From Bradyrhizobium nitroreducens (GTDB taxonomy: Bacteria; Pseudomonadota; Alphaproteobacteria; Rhizobiales; Xanthobacteraceae): a stretch of DNA of 64,000 bases. How positions within the stretch are numbered: the first letter of the stretch is position 1; the number at the start of each line of letters is the position of its first letter. The notes beneath the pieces are model-generated. The model ran no database searches, was not told the origin of the DNA, and was given only the letters and a program-made list of their open reading frames with translations. The translations under genes and the position numbers were made by a program. The stretch spans positions 1,770,286-1,834,285 of the forward strand of contig NZ_LFJC01000003.1 of NCBI RefSeq assembly GCF_002776695.1, given 5' to 3'. Positions 28,464 to 36,875 of this stretch are shown here, in pieces.

Positions 28464-28480
28464 TTTTTCTGACTAGAAAA
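28464..28480. promoter_or_regulatory. Conserved dyad B (TTTTTCTGACTAGAAAA)
   Basis: Reverse complement TTTTCTAGTCAGAAAAA, 15 of 17 positions shared with dyad A. On the minus strand it is followed after 5 nt by TTGCAA-N16-TATGGT, a promoter-like pair for dppBCDF. Placement just upstream of a -35 element repeats that at dyads A and E. Confidence 0.55.
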
Positions 28481-29108
28481 TTGCTGACAGGATGATTTTA
28501 TAGGCGACGTCGTGAGCGTGAACCGCCCATCGTCACCGCGAAGCTGGGATGAACCCGAGCCATCTGTTCGGTTGAGGAGCGTTCATGGCTCGGAGTGAAG
28601 AGCGGAGCGTTGGAACTGAGCGGTTCCCGGCGGCCAGTCCTTTTCGAGGTGACGATTAGCCACGATTCGCTTGAGAACAAGATCGACAACACGTCTGTCA
28701 TCGAGGGCCCCATCAACGCGTATCGACAGCCATCTCGCGCCAGTGACCGCGCACACGTCGCGACGTTACTTGCCTGCGAATTGGCATCGCACCGCAAAAT
28801 CTTTAACCGCGCGACCGTAACGGCCGATTGCCTCTTGCCGACGCCCCTTCTACCAGGCGCCAAACGGCGCACTTTGACGTGGCCCTCGCTACCACGTTGT
28901 GCTTGTGAGCAGGAGCAACATTGTTCAGAACAGAACGACCGTAGTCGAAGAGGATGCGCCTGTTGTTGCGGCCCCGGCTAACGCAAACCGGAAGCACCGG
29001 CTCGTTAGTGGTGGCGCCAACGCGCCACACTAATAGATCGCCCTCTAGTTAATCCTTCTGTCATCGGATTTGCGGGTCTCCGCAAAGCGGTATGCGAAGC
29101 GTTCACCG
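28481..29108. other. Intergenic region with no convincing gene
   Basis: Open frames exist on both strands but none has recognisable domains. A minus-strand stretch near 28900-29000 (RRILFDYGRSVLNNV) faintly recalls the start of a metallo-beta-lactamase-fold hydrolase, without the HxHxDH motif. At most a degraded gene. Confidence 0.3.
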
Positions 29109-29684
29109 CTAGGTTTCTATCGCCACTTTCAATCGAGCCTTATCGAGGCGGACCTTCAGTGATTGGAGTTGACCCGTGAGTTCCGCAATTTGAGTTTCAT
29201 CGAAGTCGATAAAAATGAACTCGTTCAGCCTCTCCCGTTGCGACGCCAAGCTCGCGATCCGCTTATACGCTCGATCCGTCAATGACATCCGCACAAATCT
29301 AGCGTCCTTCTCAGAGATATCTCTGCGCACCAAGCCATGCTTCTCGAGAATCTTTGTTTGGGTTGTCACGAATGACGGATCAACGTGAAGCATATTTGAT
29401 ACAGACTTTACCGAGACCCCTTCGCCTTTGTCCATGTTGATCAATGCCATCAGGATGAGCCATTGGGGACTACTGACTCCGCAGGCTTTGGCCCAGATAT
29501 GCCGAATCTTCTCTAGATGGAACTCTATCGAGATGACCTCCCAAGTGAACTGTTCAAAAATCGCCTGATCTTTTGGCACGCGCATAGTATTGATCGACTT
29601 ACGGCGATGAACATTCGATGGGACGGACGATAAGCGGGATTGATCCAACTCCATATCGTGAGGCGTGTCGCTGTAGACTGTCAC
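29109..29684 (-). CDS. MarR-family transcriptional regulator
   Basis: 191-residue regulator with a winged-helix core: WLILMALINMDKGEGVSVKS, MLHVDPSFVTTQTKILEKHG as recognition region, and the wing VRRDISEKDARFVRMSLTD. A long basic N-terminal extension precedes the fold. The GTG at 29684 follows GAGG by 7 nt. It lies between the dpp-type operon and the porin gene, all leftward, and could control either; MarR proteins usually respond to small aromatic or xenobiotic ligands. No regulatory site was identified. Confidence 0.85.
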   Translation of the reverse strand: MTVYSDTPHDMELDQSRLSSVPSNVHRRKSINTMRVPKDQAIFEQFTWEVISIEFHLEKIRHIWAKACGVSSPQWLILMALINMDKGEGVSVKSVSNMLHVDPSFVTTQTKILEKHGLVRRDISEKDARFVRMSLTDRAYKRIASLASQRERLNEFIFIDFDETQIAELTGQLQSLKVRLDKARLKVAIET

Positions 29685-29800
29685 TCGTTTTCCTCATCCT
29701 ATGCTGATCGGTTACCGCAAGATAACTCACACCGAACTTGCGATTCCATTTGCCGCCGTCGTCAATGAACCCTCGTTTCGTTCGGCGACGCTGTCCACAA

Positions 29801-29832
29801 TAAGAAAAGCCTCCGGCGGGCATGCCGGAGGC
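29801..29832 (-). terminator. Rho-independent terminator of the porin gene
   Basis: Perfect 9-bp stem GCCTCCGGC/GCCGGAGGC with a 6-nt loop (29809-29832). On the minus strand it is followed by TTTTCTTA, the orientation needed to end the porin transcript 80-100 bp after its stop codon. Confidence 0.8.
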
Positions 29833-29908
29833 CTCCTTGGAGGTTATAAATGATGTTCTGAGCTCTCTCCTTTGCTTACCATGATGTTGGTTGAAGTCGC
29901 CGGCGGGT

Positions 29909-31450
29909 TCACCAGTTGCGCTGGGCTCGCAGCATCAGAGTGACGGTGTTCTGATCCTTCAGCTCATAGGTGGCACCGGGTTTGGCGATGCTCGCCTGTG
30001 CCGGCAGGATGACCGTGCTACCGCCCGCGTATTTCTGATCGAGCATCACGTAGGCAAGGTCCGCTGAGAACGTCAGATTCTTGACCGGGCTCCACCTCGT
30101 GATCAAACCAACCACGCCATAGTTGAAGTCTGGATTGCAGCCAGTGGCGCCGGATGAGAGCGCCAACGCTGTCACAAAGGCACCGCAGACGTAGCCTTTG
30201 GCCGTGCTGTTGTACCGGACGGCGCCCCACGCTCCGTAGACACCCGTATTCCACTGGGGATCCCAGTTGTGAGTATAGCCGCCACGGAAGCCGTAAGTCG
30301 TCGTCAGTTGCTGCCCCGATCCTGCAACGAAGACCGAGTCAGACAACCCACCAATACCGAGGCTCTGGTACGCACCAGCGACACCTGTGCCGCCGTACAT
30401 CGCGTAAGTGGTGCTCATCAGGTCGTTGAAGTTGTAGCGGCTGGCACCGTTCGTATAGACGCCTTGGACGTTGACGGTATCGCCCGCTCCGGTCGGGATG
30501 TTTTTGATCGACAGGGCCAACTGGCCGGCCCAGCCCCACTTGTCCGCCGGATGGCCGGTATCCTCGGTGGCGCCGTAGTAGCCAGCATGATTATCATGAG
30601 CAGCAAACGACGCCTGGAAGAGACCCCAAGCCTGATCAACGCGGACCATCGCGACCAGGTCGGGGGACCGCGAACCGCCGATGTCGCTCGCTCCATACGA
30701 ACCGGTAGCAAGACCAGCGGCGGTCGCGCCGCTCACGTTCCACACATTCGTCGTACCGTACGCCACCTGATCCTGCGCCGAAAACGCGGCCGTCACGCCT
30801 TGGCCAAAGTCAGCGGTGTAGGTGAATTGATTCACTCCGGTGACGAAGCCACCACCACCGGGCAAGCCGTCAAAGTTATTTGCGGGATAGTTAGTCCAAG
30901 GCGCGGAGAACTGGGAGATGGCTTTGCCCATGGTGAAGCCGGCAAACTGAATGAAGGCCAGGTAGACACCAAGCGAACCACCAGCTACCGCGCCTGAGCC
31001 GTTCGTTCCCGCCGGCGCCCCGCTGTAGGCCGTTGCGCCATTCGTGGCGGTGGTACCCGCACCGGCGTAGCCGCCGGACGTCCAAGAGTACACCACGTCC
31101 GCATACGTACGCAGCACACCGTACTCGGTCGCAGTGCGAGTGTCGACGTTCAAGTCCGCACGAGAGCGTGTCGTATAGTAGTTGCCAAGGCGGTTACGCG
31201 CTCCAACAACTCCATTGTTACCCGCGTCGTAGTCGCTGTTCGAATTCAAGATCAGATCAGCGCGTACATAACCGCCAAGCTTGATGCAGGTGTCGGTACC
31301 TGGAATGTAGTAAAAGCCGGCACCATATAGAGAGCAGATCTTCACATATTCGACGGCCTTTGCCTTCAAAGGAAGATCCGCTGCATGCGCCGAGCTTCCA
31401 GCGACCAAGGCTGCTGCAGTAGCTAAGAACACACGCTTTGAATAATTCAT
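29909..31450 (-). CDS. Outer-membrane porin (Bradyrhizobium-type)
   Basis: 513-residue beta-barrel porin for diffusion of small polar solutes. The start MNYSKRVFLATAAALVAGSS gives a Sec signal cleaved after AHA, then ADLPLKAKAVEYVKICSLYG and the Cys-containing GFYYIPGTDTCIKLGGYVRA, the typical start of Porin_2 proteins of Bradyrhizobium and relatives. Many Gly/Tyr/Asn-rich strands follow, and the protein ends in an aromatic residue (QRNW) as outer-membrane barrels do. GGAGAG precedes the ATG at 31450. Within the cargo it may supply the ABC systems with substrate. Confidence 0.92.
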   Translation of the reverse strand: MNYSKRVFLATAAALVAGSSAHAADLPLKAKAVEYVKICSLYGAGFYYIPGTDTCIKLGGYVRADLILNSNSDYDAGNNGVVGARNRLGNYYTTRSRADLNVDTRTATEYGVLRTYADVVYSWTSGGYAGAGTTATNGATAYSGAPAGTNGSGAVAGGSLGVYLAFIQFAGFTMGKAISQFSAPWTNYPANNFDGLPGGGGFVTGVNQFTYTADFGQGVTAAFSAQDQVAYGTTNVWNVSGATAAGLATGSYGASDIGGSRSPDLVAMVRVDQAWGLFQASFAAHDNHAGYYGATEDTGHPADKWGWAGQLALSIKNIPTGAGDTVNVQGVYTNGASRYNFNDLMSTTYAMYGGTGVAGAYQSLGIGGLSDSVFVAGSGQQLTTTYGFRGGYTHNWDPQWNTGVYGAWGAVRYNSTAKGYVCGAFVTALALSSGATGCNPDFNYGVVGLITRWSPVKNLTFSADLAYVMLDQKYAGGSTVILPAQASIAKPGATYELKDQNTVTLMLRAQRNW

Positions 31451-32467
31451 TGAACTCTCTCCGTTTGCTTGCAGGATCAATCCGCATATCGTTGCGAGAT
31501 GAAGCTGGTCCCCAGAAGCCCACTCAATCGATCAACCCACGAACTATGCAGTCGCGCTTTGAGAGAAAGTAAGTATGACGATTGGGTCTTCCGTCCTCAC
31601 GAAGGCAACTTCGCAGGTTCAGTGGAATTTGCTCGCGTCAACTTGGTACGATCCGTACGAAGTAGCGATCGGCGTGATGGCCTGTGTCTTCGGCGCGGCA
31701 AAACCGTTCGTTTCGTACAAAGTAAAGGCCTCATATCTCACGCCGACCATCGTCCCCCACTCCGAAAGAGGGACAGACCTTTGTCATTTTTGAATGGGGA
31801 GCGGAGATCCGCTGACGCCGATTGTCGAACAAATCCGCCGGAGGATGTCAGGCGGACCACCGAGATTCATGACTCGCTGTAGCTTGATCGAACGAAATGA
31901 CCGCCGAACTTTGATTGGTCGTGGTCACTAGCTGTCGGGACCGTATTGAGCGGTCATCTAAATGCTTCCGAGCGGCCGGGTGGGATTCCACCGGCAATCT
32001 CTTTTGATCTCGTTTGGAGATGACTTCGTCCAGGACGTCGGCTGTATCACCGGATCTCGAAGTTACTCAAAGCTCGCGACTATCAAGTTCGAATGCTTGA
32101 ACTCTCTGACGCGAGACATTCAACAGCACCGACATCGGCGCCTGATGATCGATGATTGGACGAAACGGAAGGCACCGAGAGCCGAGTCTTGCTCGCATCA
32201 CCCTTGACCCTTCGCGTCGCGCTGGTTCTTCGCGATCGAATGGGTCGGTCGGCACGTGCCATGATTACGACTGAGCTGCCCCATCCCAACCATCTAATCG
32301 TAACCGGCTAATCCGCCATGCGTGTCCGGAGATATACGAATTCACTTACTTGCGGAGTGGCCTGCGCGCTCAACCCCATGCGCGGCCGGAGCTAACGTAC
32401 TCTCGTCCTTGAGCGGATGTACCAAACCGTCGATCGCTGGACAGCGGCTCGATTCGGGCTGAAGTTG
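31451..32467. other. 1-kb region without a recognisable gene
   Basis: Between the porin start and the stop of the lyase gene. Short frames on both strands lack ribosome sites and domains. The first ~150 bp must hold the porin promoter. The rest may be worn mobile-element DNA; no inverted-repeat ends were found by eye. Confidence 0.4.
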
Positions 32468-33688
32468 TCAACGCTCGGAAGAAGGAGCCGCAATTTCTGC
32501 GATGGACGACCGGGCCCGCGACCATTCCCGATTCTTGCAGAAGGAGGACACCTGGTCATCGTGCAAGTCCATGATTCTGCGGTAGAGCTCGGGATCTGTA
32601 TCGCTTTCGGTGCCGATCACCATAATCCGGCTTGAACGATCGATCTCCAGGCGGGCACGCATTTCTGGACTTCTGTTCGCAAGCAGAAATCCAGCGAGGC
32701 CAGCCGCTCCGGTCTCGCCAGATACGATCGATACGGTTCCGGTCTCGCCGGATGCGAGCAATCGCATGGCTCGAACCGCTTCAGCGTCCGGCACGGACAT
32801 AAAACCGAACGCACCCCGAGACAGTATCTCCCATGCGAGCATCGACGGACGTCCGCAGGCGAGGCCAGCCATGACGGTGCTGATGTCACCCGTGACCTCG
32901 GTAAGGGCTCCCGCTCGAGCTGAAGCAAGCAGACAAGCGGCATTAACGGGCTCTACGACGATAATCTTCGGAGCTTCAGCCCCGTAAATCGCCCTATAGT
33001 ACGCACATAGTGCCGCCGGCAAGGCGCCGACTCCGCATTGTAGGAATACGTGAGTCGGCAGCTCACTACGTTGGCGGGCCGCTTCCGCAGGCATCACAGT
33101 GTAGCCTTGCATCACGAGCGACGGGATTTCCGTGTAGCCCGGATAGGACGTGTCTGAAACAATGGTCCAACCGAAGCGCTCCCCATCCAGCTTAACTTGC
33201 CTGACGGCATCGTCATAAACGCCATCGACCCGGTGGACTCTGGCTCCATAACGTTCAATTTCCGACTTGCGACGTTCACTAACCTCGGAGTGAATATAGA
33301 TCACGGCGTTCAGGCCGAAGCGTGACGCCGCCCAAGCAACTGATCGACCATGATTGCCGTCCGTCGCACATGCAACGGTCATACTGCTAGGAGAGCCCTC
33401 GCGCTCCCTGTCCTGGGCACGCAAGGCGAGAGAACGAACCGCATAGGCGCCACCCAGAGCTTTGAAACTGCCAAGAAGGAAGCGATTTCCCTCATCCTTG
33501 TAATCAATGGCGCCGACTTCGCACGCCCTTGCTAATTCTGTTAAACTGTGAAGCGGGGTGGGAGTATAATACAGCCAACTGCTGATCTCTTTCTCCGCCG
33601 CCGCAGCGGCCGCCGGGTTTATGACGTTGGCCTCCGTTGCTCCGAGGAGTTCTACCGGAGACGACCGCGTCCAAAGATGATCGAGCAT
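32468..33688 (-). CDS. Diaminopropionate ammonia-lyase-like PLP enzyme
   Basis: 406-residue fold-type II PLP enzyme. The Schiff-base Lys lies in GSFKALGGAYAV (about Lys76), followed by ATDGNHGRSVAWAA and the phosphate-binding QCGVGALPAAL. The region TSYPGYTEIPSLVMQGYTVM and the tail GTESDTDPELYRRI are typical of diaminopropionate ammonia-lyase (YgeX type), which converts 2,3-diaminopropionate to pyruvate and two ammonia. Related threonine/serine dehydratases are possible. AGGA precedes the ATG and dyad C lies 48 bp upstream. It is monocistronic. It would process a beta-substituted alanine released by the other cargo enzymes. Confidence 0.85.
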   Translation of the reverse strand: MLDHLWTRSSPVELLGATEANVINPAAAAAAEKEISSWLYYTPTPLHSLTELARACEVGAIDYKDEGNRFLLGSFKALGGAYAVRSLALRAQDREREGSPSSMTVACATDGNHGRSVAWAASRFGLNAVIYIHSEVSERRKSEIERYGARVHRVDGVYDDAVRQVKLDGERFGWTIVSDTSYPGYTEIPSLVMQGYTVMPAEAARQRSELPTHVFLQCGVGALPAALCAYYRAIYGAEAPKIIVVEPVNAACLLASARAGALTEVTGDISTVMAGLACGRPSMLAWEILSRGAFGFMSVPDAEAVRAMRLLASGETGTVSIVSGETGAAGLAGFLLANRSPEMRARLEIDRSSRIMVIGTESDTDPELYRRIMDLHDDQVSSFCKNREWSRARSSIAEIAAPSSER

Positions 33689-33735
33689 TGATGTTCCTGA
33701 ACTGAAGGGTGGGGACTTTGATATACGAAAAAAAC

Positions 33736-33752
33736 TTTTCTCGAAAGAAAAA
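33736..33752. promoter_or_regulatory. Conserved dyad C (TTTTCTCGAAAGAAAAA), weaker
   Basis: The outer arms match dyads A, B and E (TTTTCT...AG(A/G)AAAA) but the centre differs. It lies 48 bp before the start of the ammonia-lyase gene. No clear -35 follows it, so it may act differently or be a poorer site. Confidence 0.35.
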
Positions 33753-33955
33753 TCTCGCAGAAAATCTTCGAGAGAGTTTCTCAGAACTGACCAGTTGTCC
33801 TCCGCTGAAAACGCGGCGCAGATTGAACGAACGCCCGAATGTGAGGCAGCTTATGCTGACTTTCCGCAGGGCACTCATAAGGTAGCTTCCGGGGAGAGAA
33901 GTGCTCAGCTTATGTTGCCCTCGGTCGCGGGCGCGGCCTAACCAGGACCCGACAC

Positions 33956-34987
33956 TCAATCGTCGCGTTCGCGGCTTGCTATCTTACGGAAGATATCCGC
34001 GATCATCGGCGCGCTGTCCGCGCTTATGCCACGATGAAAGACCAAGCGAACGTGACGCGGACCGAAGGCGAGGCAGCCTAAGCCGGCCCGGCCGAGAGAT
34101 GCGCAAAGTTCGGCTCCGTCTAAACCTAGCTTATCTCCCGATATAAGGACGATATTTGTTTGCGGGTTCGTTACAGAGTAGCCGGGAAGCAGAGCGACGG
34201 CTGCTGCGGCCTCTTGTGCGAGAGCATGATCTTTGCCCAAGAGTGAAATATCATCCAATACGGCCAACGCTCCAGCGGCAAGGACATGGCTAGGTCGGCA
34301 AATGCCCCCCAAGAGACGCCAAGCCTCAACGGCACTTTTTATTGTCCTCTCGTCTCCGGCCAAGGCGGCACCATTCGGCGCCCCTAAGCCCTTGTTGAAA
34401 CTCACGCTGACGAGGTCTACTGGACTGGCAAGCGCCGCTGGCGAATCCCCTGACGCTACCGAGGCATTCCAGAGCCTCGACCCATCGAGAAACACACTCC
34501 ACCCTCTTTCTTTAGCTTGTTGCGCGATAGCATTGGTTTGTTGTGCATTCAGCACCGTCCCGCCTCGCCTGTTATGCGTATTCTCAAGGCAAAAAATCGC
34601 GTCGGACTGGCCAAGGCACTTGGTGAGATCGAGTGCACCACCCTGTTGGGAGTAGGAGAGAACCTGAGGGCTTGAAAGCCAATCCAATCCAGCCATCTCA
34701 ACCGTCATAAGATGGCACATGTCCTCCAGAACGAGGGCCCGCTCGCGAGCCCCGAGGGCCACAAGGCCCGCGATATTCGCAGCAGTACATGTGGGAAAGA
34801 GCGCAGCCGCAGACTTTCCCAATATCTCGCAGACACGATGTTCGAGAGCCCTCTCGATCGGATCCTCCCGCCAAAGAAACTCACCCGGCCGCCGAGCCGC
34901 CGCCGCGATAGCGCTCGCGACGATATCCGATGCGGGTGCCAGGATGTCGCTGCGGAGATCGAAGTCGAACTTTGAGATGGTGTCCAT
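33956..34987 (-). CDS. Threonine-aldolase/beta-eliminating-lyase family PLP enzyme
   Basis: 343-residue fold-type I PLP enzyme. It starts FDLRSDILAPASD and has ALFPTCTAANIAGLVALGAR, ENTHNRRGGTVLNAQQ, the cofactor-contact FLDGSRLWNASVA (Asp168) and the Schiff-base Lys in SVSFNKGLGAPNG (Lys199). This is the low-specificity L-threonine aldolase pattern: cleavage of beta-hydroxy amino acids to glycine and an aldehyde. The ATG at 34987 lies 39 bp after a minus-strand TATAAT (35033-35038). Divergent from the XRE-cupin gene across dyad D. Confidence 0.87.
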   Translation of the reverse strand: MDTISKFDFDLRSDILAPASDIVASAIAAAARRPGEFLWREDPIERALEHRVCEILGKSAAALFPTCTAANIAGLVALGARERALVLEDMCHLMTVEMAGLDWLSSPQVLSYSQQGGALDLTKCLGQSDAIFCLENTHNRRGGTVLNAQQTNAIAQQAKERGWSVFLDGSRLWNASVASGDSPAALASPVDLVSVSFNKGLGAPNGAALAGDERTIKSAVEAWRLLGGICRPSHVLAAGALAVLDDISLLGKDHALAQEAAAAVALLPGYSVTNPQTNIVLISGDKLGLDGAELCASLGRAGLGCLAFGPRHVRLVFHRGISADSAPMIADIFRKIASRERDD

Positions 34988-35032
34988 GAGACTTTTGATG
35001 ATCCTGGGTTGACTGAAACAGGCCGATAACGG

Positions 35033-35038
35033 ATTATA
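35033..35038 (-). promoter_or_regulatory. -10 element TATAAT for the aldolase-like gene
   Basis: Minus strand TATAAT placed 46 bp from the ATG at 34987. The position 17-18 bp upstream, where a -35 would lie, falls inside dyad D, so the regulator could block this promoter. Confidence 0.45.
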
Positions 35039-35052
35039 CAACTTGAACAATC

Positions 35053-35069
35053 TTTTTCTAGTTGGAAAA
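35053..35069. promoter_or_regulatory. Conserved dyad D (TTTTCTAGTTGGAAAA)
   Basis: Differs from dyad A only by loss of the central A. It lies in the divergent gap between the aldolase-like gene and the XRE-cupin regulator gene, as expected for autoregulation. Confidence 0.55.
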
Positions 35070-35130
35070 CTCGCAAGTGCAAGCACCCAATTCTCGTCGC
35101 CCCTCGAAATCAACGGCTCGTGAAGTCACG

Positions 35131-35748
35131 ATGGGAGATCGATTGCGATCGATCCGTTTCGAAAGGAAGCTCACCCTCCAGGCTGCCGCGAAACTCTGCG
35201 GCGTGGGATTGTCTACCCTTTCAAAGATTGAAACCGGACAGGCCGCCCCCGCGTACGGCACGTTGAAACGAATTGCCGAAGGCCTAGAACTTAGCTTCGA
35301 GGAATTGATCTCCGGCGACCGCCCCGAGGCAACCTCGGCTCGCCGCACGATCACGCGGGAGCGTCAGATCCTGAAGTTCAAGAGCAACCGCTATGACTAC
35401 CGTGTTCACGCCAGCGATTTGGCGAGCAAGGTGATGGTTCCGTTGGAAATGGAAATAAGGGCGCGAGGCCTGCCCAATCCTTCCGATTGGAGCCAGCATG
35501 ACGGCGAAGAGTTCATCTTCGTCCTCGAAGGCGAGATCGAAGTTCTCCTCTCCGATTACGCTCCGTTTCGCTTGAAGCAGGGGCAAAGCGCCTACATAGA
35601 TAGCCGTATGCGCCATGCCTTCGTGGCTTGCAGCCCGGGGCCGGCGCGCATGCTCTCTATCTGCTATGATCCGAAGCACAAGCTTCGCACTGCCGGGGAA
35701 TTTCTAGATGCCGCACTCCCTGCTCGCCGCTCGGAGCGCAGTCGATAA
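35131..35748 (+). CDS. XRE-family regulator with C-terminal cupin sensor domain
   Basis: 205-residue regulator. The helix-turn-helix occupies residues 4-60 (RLRSIRFERKLTLQAAAKLC, then GVGLSTLSKIETGQAAP). A cupin domain follows (WSQHDGEEFIFVLEGEIEVL near 120-139, with a later His at about 162 in MRHAF), which should bind a small ligand or metal. This is the architecture of PuuR-type regulators of amine and amino-acid use. I start at the ATG at 35131; an upstream in-frame TTG overlaps dyad D. With dyad D beside it, it is the best candidate to bind the five dyads in this region. Confidence 0.9.
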   Translation: MGDRLRSIRFERKLTLQAAAKLCGVGLSTLSKIETGQAAPAYGTLKRIAEGLELSFEELISGDRPEATSARRTITRERQILKFKSNRYDYRVHASDLASKVMVPLEMEIRARGLPNPSDWSQHDGEEFIFVLEGEIEVLLSDYAPFRLKQGQSAYIDSRMRHAFVACSPGPARMLSICYDPKHKLRTAGEFLDAALPARRSERSR

Positions 35749-35779
35749 GGAGGTTTACCGGAACTTCTTATCGAAAATT

Positions 35780-35796
35780 TTTTCCTGACTAGAAAA
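35780..35796. promoter_or_regulatory. Conserved dyad E (TTTTCCTGACTAGAAAA)
   Basis: Reverse complement TTTTCTAGTCAGGAAAA, 16 of 17 identical to dyad A. It ends 6 bp before the -35 of the promoter below, the same geometry as at dyads A and B, which favours activation over blocking of RNA polymerase. Confidence 0.6.
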
Positions 35797-35802
35797 TTAC
35801 GA

Positions 35803-35832
35803 TTGACTTGCCTTTTCCTCCGGCCCTAGGCT
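35803..35832 (+). promoter_or_regulatory. Promoter TTGACT-N18-TAGGCT of the Aap-like operon
   Basis: TTGACT (35803-35808) and TAGGCT (35827-35832) lie 26 bp before the start of the binding-protein gene; GGGGAG supplies its ribosome site. A good -35, a weak -10 and an adjacent dyad suggest a regulator-dependent promoter. Confidence 0.5.
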
Positions 35833-35857
35833 TGTAAGCTTTAAAGGGGAGAAAAAA

Positions 35858-36868
35858 ATGCGAGTCTTCGCGATCGCGCTTGCGCTTGTCACCGCGTGCC
35901 TTGTTACCGACGCAAAGGCGGAATCCACGCTAAGCGCAGTGCGTGAGAGGGGCGTCTTGAACTGCGGTGTGACGTCGGCCCTCCTGGGCTTTTCTGCGCC
36001 GGATGCTCAAGGTGTATTTCGCGGCATGGACGCTGACATGTGCCGGGCAATCGCGACGGCCGTCTTTGGTGACCCCGGAAAGGTCCGCTTTGTGACCACT
36101 TCTCCCACCCAGCGCTTCGTCGCACTGCAATCCGGTACGATAGACGTTCTCATCTACACCGTAACGCAGAACTTCTCGCGCGATACGGGGCTGGGGCTGA
36201 TTTTCGCGAATACCTATTTTTATGATGGCCAAGGTTTCATCGTATCTAAGAAGCTAAACGTCAAGTCAGCAAAAGAGTTAGAAGGAGCAAGTGTTTGCTT
36301 GCAACCAGCATCTGATGCTGCGCCAGGAGCCACGGACTATTTCCGGAGGAATGGCATTCAATTCAAGGCGGTGATGATCGAGGCGATACAGGAGGTGGTG
36401 TCTGCGCTCAATGCGGGCCGATGCGATGTATATACCACAGACGTAACAGGCCTTGCTTCGATCAAGGCGCGCAGCTTTCAGTCACCGGATGACTGGATCA
36501 TCCTGCCCGAGATTATCTCGAAATCGCCGTTTGCGCCGATGGTCCGCCAGGGTGATGATCAATGGCTGACGCTCGTGCGTTGGGTCGAGAACGCCATAAT
36601 TGACGCTGATGAACTCGGCGTCGACAGTCGCACGATCAAAGACGCGAGCGTAGCGACCAACAACCCGGAAGTTCGGCGAATGCGGGGGCTTGAGGGGGAA
36701 GCTGGTAAGGCGTTCGGTTTGCCAAATGACTGGCCTGCCCAGGTCGTCGCCGCTATCGGAAACTATAGCGAACTCTATGATCGTAATCTTAGCGCACTCG
36801 GTCTACCTCGTGGCCCAAACCGCAGCTGGCGTGAAGGCGGCCTGATCTTTGCTCCATCGTTCCGCTGA
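35858..36868 (+). CDS. General amino-acid ABC transporter substrate-binding protein (AapJ-like)
   Basis: 336-residue periplasmic receptor with a Sec signal (MRVFAIALALVTACLVTDAK-A). The mature protein starts TLSAVRERGVLNCGVTSALL, a characteristic AapJ/BztA opening with one Cys, and has GFSAPDAQGVFRGMDADMCR and the long C-terminal part of this branch (about 340 residues against 260 for ordinary family-3 receptors). First gene of a four-gene plus-strand operon with two permeases and an ATPase. Broad amino-acid uptake is typical of the family, but here the ligand is probably the cargo substrate. Confidence 0.92.
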   Translation: MRVFAIALALVTACLVTDAKAESTLSAVRERGVLNCGVTSALLGFSAPDAQGVFRGMDADMCRAIATAVFGDPGKVRFVTTSPTQRFVALQSGTIDVLIYTVTQNFSRDTGLGLIFANTYFYDGQGFIVSKKLNVKSAKELEGASVCLQPASDAAPGATDYFRRNGIQFKAVMIEAIQEVVSALNAGRCDVYTTDVTGLASIKARSFQSPDDWIILPEIISKSPFAPMVRQGDDQWLTLVRWVENAIIDADELGVDSRTIKDASVATNNPEVRRMRGLEGEAGKAFGLPNDWPAQVVAAIGNYSELYDRNLSALGLPRGPNRSWREGGLIFAPSFR

Positions 36869-36875
36869 GAATAAG

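Noticed and set aside
28498..28872. Minus-strand frame between dppB and marR
   Set aside because: Basic composition without domain; competing frames look no better. Kept only as a region note.
31451..32467. Possible IS element remnant
   Set aside because: No terminal inverted repeats, target duplication or transposase motif could be found by eye.
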